A DNA stretch of 64,000 nucleotides. Origin: Acidobacteriota bacterium (lineage in GTDB: Bacteria; Acidobacteriota; Terriglobia; Bryobacterales; Bryobacteraceae). A model generated the notes under the pieces. It made no database searches. It was not told the DNA's origin and saw only the letters and a program-made list of their open reading frames with translations. Positions 60,920 through 64,000 of the stretch are shown here, in pieces (positions within the stretch are counted from its first letter, which is position 1; every line of letters begins with the position of its first letter). The translations under genes were made by a program, and so were the position numbers. The DNA is taken from the NCBI GenBank assembly GCA_017307505.1, contig JAFKEE010000019.1, forward strand, positions 124,001 through 188,000, written 5' to 3'.

Positions 60920-63900
60920 TTGGGCATTCTGTCGACATTCGACGGCCGGCCGCTGGCTGCTGGCCGTGATAATCGCTGTGTGCCTGGCCGGGCAGGCTCA
61001 GGCAATCGATCCGAACCGGGCCATGTCGCAATATGTCCGCGACCGCTGGGGCACGGAGAGTGGATTCCCGAAGGGCGCGGTCTACGATATTGCGCAGACC
61101 TCGGATGGGTACCTGTGGTTCGGCACAGAGAAAGGGCTGGTTCGCTTTGATGGGGTCTCGTTCCAGCTCATCAGCGACTCCAACTCACAGTTGGCGAACG
61201 GGCATGTCCTGGGCCTGATGGGCGATCAGGATGGCGGGTTGTGGGTTCGTTTGCGCAGGCCGACGCTGCTGCGCTACAGAAATGGCCGCTTCGAAAACGT
61301 CATGGGCTCACTGGGTCGGCCCACGTCCACCGTCACGGCGATGGGCCGGATGCAGGACGGAGAGTTGCTGGTCTGGGTGCTGGAGGGTGAAGGGAGCGCC
61401 ATTAAGTATAAGGGCAGCCACTTCGAGACGATCGTCTCCACCACGGGCCTGTCGAGATCGCCGGTGATGTCCGTGACGGAATCGACACCTGGCACCATCT
61501 GGATTGGAACCCGGGACGCCGGAGTCTTCCGCCTGCAACACGGCAGGACCGAATCCATCACACAAGGCTTGCCCGATCCGAAGATCAACTGCCTGCTATC
61601 CACCAGGGAAGGACAGGTTTGGATCGGCACCGACAATGGAATCGCACATTGGGACGGCCAGAAGCTGGTGCAGACCAAACTCCCCGCCTTTCCTGTCCCG
61701 GTGCGCGCTCTCGCTTTGACTCGCGACCGGGACGGGAACATCTGGGTCGGCACGAATGCGCAGGGTCTGATCAGGATCAACTCCGAGGGGGCGGCGCTGC
61801 TGGACAACGGCCCCCGGCATCGCAATGAGGCCGTGACCGCGGTCTTCGAAGACCGCGAGGGCAACATCTGGTCGGGCAGCGCCGGTGGCGTGGAGCGACT
61901 GCGGGACAGCGTCTTCGTTACTTACGGGGAACCCGAGGGATTGCCGGCAGAGAGCAATGGGCCTGTGTTCCCGGAGAGCGCGGGGAGAACGTGGTTTGCG
62001 CCGGTGGATGGCGGTCTTTATCGCCTGGAGAACGAGAAGGCCTCGGCCGTGCGGCTCGATGGGCTGGAACGCGACGTGGTGTACTCCATCGGCGGCGCGC
62101 CGGGTGAGATCTGGGTCGGCCGGCAGCGAGGCGGGCTCACCGAGTTGCGCCTGGACCGAGGCGGGATGACCGCCCGGACCTATACAGAGGCCAACGGTCT
62201 TGCACAGAACAGCGTCTTCGCCGTCACTCGCTGCCGCGACGGGTCGGTCTGGGCCGGCACGCTCAGCGGAGGGGTGAGCCATCTCAATCAGGGGAAGTTC
62301 ACGAACTACACCGTTTCGAGCGGGCTCGCATCCAACACAGTCACCTCCATTCTCGAAGGCTCTGATGGAACCGTGTGGTTTGCCACCCCGCAAGGTCTCA
62401 GTTTGTTGTCGCACGGCCGGTGGCGCACCTACACCGTGCAGGACGGCTTGCCCTCGGCGAGCGTGAACAGCCTGGCGGAGGACGGGACGGGGGTACTTTG
62501 GATCGGAACCTCGTCCGGACTCGCCTTCCTCCGCGCAGGACGGATCCAGAAGCCGGCCGGCGACCAGGCGGCCCTGCGGGAGCAGATTCTGGGGCTGGCC
62601 GTCGACAAAGCCGGTTCGCTTTGGATCTCGACTTCAAACCGGGCGCTGCGGCTGCAGTGCGGCCTCGTCATGAAAGGCACCCCTGTTGGGGAGGCGCTGA
62701 GGGAGTTCGGCTGGGCCGATGGCCTGCACGGCGTGGAAGGCGTCAAGCGCCACCGCTCCGTAGCGGCGGACCCGGACGGACGGATCTGGTTCTCGATGAA
62801 TCGCGGCCTTTCCGTGGTGGACCCGGGACGGCAAACCATCGTTTCCGCGCCTTCTATCGCCCACATCGAATCGGTACAGGCCGACGGGAATGCAGTGGCG
62901 CTGGGAGATTCCATCAGGATCCCCGCCGGGAAGCAGCGCATTACGTTCGGCTTTGCCGGCCTTAGCCTGTCGGTGCCGGAGCGGGTCAAGTTCCGCTACA
63001 CCCTGGACGGCTTTGACCGCGGCTGGAGCGAACCTGTTTCCTCGCGCGAGGCGGTGTATACCAACCTCGGGCCCGGTCCGTACAGGTTCCGTGTGGTCGC
63101 CAGCAATATCGATGGGGCTTGGAACGGCAATGAGGCCATACTGCGTTTCGAGATCGAGCCGGCGGTGTGGCAAACCTGGTGGTTTCAACTGGGTGGTGCC
63201 GCCACCGTCCTCCTCATTGGCGTGGCGCTCTATCGGCTCAGGATGATGCAGCTCACCCGCCAGCTGAATATGCGGTTTGAGGAACGCCTGGCGGAACGGA
63301 CGCGGATCGCGCAGGACCTGCATGACACTCTATTGCAGGGCCTGCTGAGCGCCTCGATGCAACTGCATGTGGCCGCGGACGCGCTGCCGGAAGACTCGGC
63401 CGCCAAACCGAGGCTCGAGCGCATCCTCAGCCTGATGGCGCGGGTAAACGAAGAGGGCCGGAAAGCCGTGCAGGGCCTGCGGTCGCGCCACAGCGACAGC
63501 CGCGATCTGGACCAGGCGTTCTCCAGGATCCAGCAGGAGATGGGCGTCCAGGACGACGTCAACTTCCGGGTAATCGTCCAGGGACGGCCGCAGGCGATGC
63601 ATCCCATTCTGCGGGATGAGGTTTATCGCATCGGCCGGGAGGCGGTCGTCAACGCCTTCCGGCATGCGCAGGCGAAGAGTATTGAAGTGGAGTTGGAGTA
63701 CACATCGAAGCAATTTCGCTTCCTCGTCCGGGACGACGGCCGCGGCATCGATCCGGACGTGTTGAAGCAGGGCCGGGAAGGACACTGGGGCTTGCCGGGC
63801 ATGAGGGAACGCGCCGAATGGATCGGCGCAAAATTGCACGTGTACAGCAGCGCGTCGGCTGGAACGGAAGTGGAACTGTCCGTGCCGAACCACATCGCGT

Positions 63901-63938
63901 TCGGCGGCAAACGGGCCGGCCGGACGAATCAGGAATGA
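60894..63938 (+). CDS. Sensor histidine kinase with Reg_prop beta-propellers and Y_Y_Y domain
   Basis: This 1014-aa protein has a signal-like N-terminus (WLLAVIIAVCLAGQAQA). About 14 Reg_prop repeats (V..I..D.DG..WIGT..GL.R) form two propellers over ~45-660, and a Y_Y_Y domain (FRYTLDGFDRGWSEPV...LGPGPYRFRVVASN) follows. A membrane helix lies at ~763-785. A HisKA_3 phosphoacceptor (RIAQDLHDTLLQG, His810) and HATPase domain (DDGRGIDPD, GHWGLPGMRERAEWIGA) end the protein. The layout is like the Bacteroides hybrid polysaccharide sensors, but it is a separate kinase with a partner regulator 9 nt downstream. TTG 60894 has GAGG 6 nt upstream and is the only start with a good SD. Confidence 0.9.
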   Translation: MRSLSICHSWAFCRHSTAGRWLLAVIIAVCLAGQAQAIDPNRAMSQYVRDRWGTESGFPKGAVYDIAQTSDGYLWFGTEKGLVRFDGVSFQLISDSNSQLANGHVLGLMGDQDGGLWVRLRRPTLLRYRNGRFENVMGSLGRPTSTVTAMGRMQDGELLVWVLEGEGSAIKYKGSHFETIVSTTGLSRSPVMSVTESTPGTIWIGTRDAGVFRLQHGRTESITQGLPDPKINCLLSTREGQVWIGTDNGIAHWDGQKLVQTKLPAFPVPVRALALTRDRDGNIWVGTNAQGLIRINSEGAALLDNGPRHRNEAVTAVFEDREGNIWSGSAGGVERLRDSVFVTYGEPEGLPAESNGPVFPESAGRTWFAPVDGGLYRLENEKASAVRLDGLERDVVYSIGGAPGEIWVGRQRGGLTELRLDRGGMTARTYTEANGLAQNSVFAVTRCRDGSVWAGTLSGGVSHLNQGKFTNYTVSSGLASNTVTSILEGSDGTVWFATPQGLSLLSHGRWRTYTVQDGLPSASVNSLAEDGTGVLWIGTSSGLAFLRAGRIQKPAGDQAALREQILGLAVDKAGSLWISTSNRALRLQCGLVMKGTPVGEALREFGWADGLHGVEGVKRHRSVAADPDGRIWFSMNRGLSVVDPGRQTIVSAPSIAHIESVQADGNAVALGDSIRIPAGKQRITFGFAGLSLSVPERVKFRYTLDGFDRGWSEPVSSREAVYTNLGPGPYRFRVVASNIDGAWNGNEAILRFEIEPAVWQTWWFQLGGAATVLLIGVALYRLRMMQLTRQLNMRFEERLAERTRIAQDLHDTLLQGLLSASMQLHVAADALPEDSAAKPRLERILSLMARVNEEGRKAVQGLRSRHSDSRDLDQAFSRIQQEMGVQDDVNFRVIVQGRPQAMHPILRDEVYRIGREAVVNAFRHAQAKSIEVELEYTSKQFRFLVRDDGRGIDPDVLKQGREGHWGLPGMRERAEWIGAKLHVYSSASAGTEVELSVPNHIAFGGKRAGRTNQE

Positions 63939-63947
63939 AGGAGCGGG

Positions 63948-64000
63948 ATGAGCGAAGAGAAACAGATCAGAGTATTTAGCGTGGACGACCATCCACTGCT
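63948..64000 (+). CDS. Response regulator (NarL/LuxR-type), N-terminal fragment
   Basis: The first 17 codons of a response regulator (MSEEKQIRVFSVDDHPL) are visible before the window ends. The SVDDHP motif is the acidic pocket at the start of a receiver domain. AAGGAG 4 nt before the ATG and the 9-nt spacing after the HisKA_3 kinase indicate that it is the cognate partner, probably with a LuxR-type DNA-binding domain beyond the window. Confidence 0.85.
   Translation, partial: MSEEKQIRVFSVDDHPL

Noticed and set aside
1-64000. tRNA, rRNA, CRISPR arrays, IS elements, phage integrases
   Set aside because: No cloverleaf, no evenly spaced repeats, and no transposase or integrase motifs were seen; gaps between genes are all under 300 bp.

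Overview
The window looks like a chromosomal segment of an Acidobacteriota bacterium, most likely of the Bryobacterales/Solibacter type. This is inferred from high GC, a MacB-like permease, three very large Oar-like TonB-dependent outer-membrane proteins with carboxypeptidase-regulatory N-termini and no SusD partner, many secreted enzymes with Tat or Sec signals, and Ser/Thr kinases that carry periplasmic TPRs and pair with ECF sigma factors. Genes are tightly packed. No tRNA, rRNA, CRISPR array, IS element or phage gene was seen.

Layout. 1-2.6 kb: the tail of a MacB-type permease, then a small leftward operon of unknown proteins (a 30-aa ORF with a very strong SD, a 71-aa protein, a degenerate GIY-YIG domain, a 119-aa protein) divergent from an XRE regulator. 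2.7-4.3 kb: a B12-binding radical SAM enzyme with a clear terminator. 4.3-7.3 kb: a cupin/DoxX/NTF2-like operon divergent from a MocR (GntR-aminotransferase) regulator. 7.3-9.0 kb: a membrane Ser/Thr kinase.

9.2-25.7 kb is a large divergent catabolic locus. Leftward, a ROK repressor is followed by an EamA transporter, a DHDPS-family lyase, a creatininase-family amidohydrolase, a 3-hydroxyacyl-CoA-dehydrogenase-like enzyme, an enolase-superfamily protein and a GH20 hexosaminidase, mostly with 4-8 nt overlaps. Rightward are an Oar-like transporter, a DUF2264-like protein, a RidA protein, a Tat-exported GH109-like Gfo/Idh enzyme and a second Tat-exported Gfo/Idh oxidoreductase. A 27-bp palindrome lies between the two divergent promoters. 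I infer a system for taking up and degrading N-acetylhexosamine-containing glycans or a related amino compound.

25.7-37 kb: an orphan 717-aa protein, then a leftward SSS symporter / beta-propeller / CgdB / CgdA / urea-or-guanidine carboxylase / allophanate hydrolase operon. This is best read as guanidine (or urea) nitrogen assimilation. 37.3-41 kb: a second Oar-like protein with a terminator. 41-45 kb: nusB, ribH, lepA, a thioredoxin-fold protein and an SGNH hydrolase. 45-48 kb: an ECF42-type sigma factor locus (two DGPF/YCII proteins, a VOC protein, the sigma factor) with a matching TGTCGA-N17-CGA promoter. 48-51 kb: a TPR Ser/Thr kinase with its ECF sigma factor, divergent from three exported proteins of unknown function. 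54-64 kb: a polysaccharide-utilisation-like locus: GH97, a third Oar-like protein, a GH16-like lipoprotein, a beta-propeller sensor histidine kinase, and the first codons of its response regulator at the window edge.
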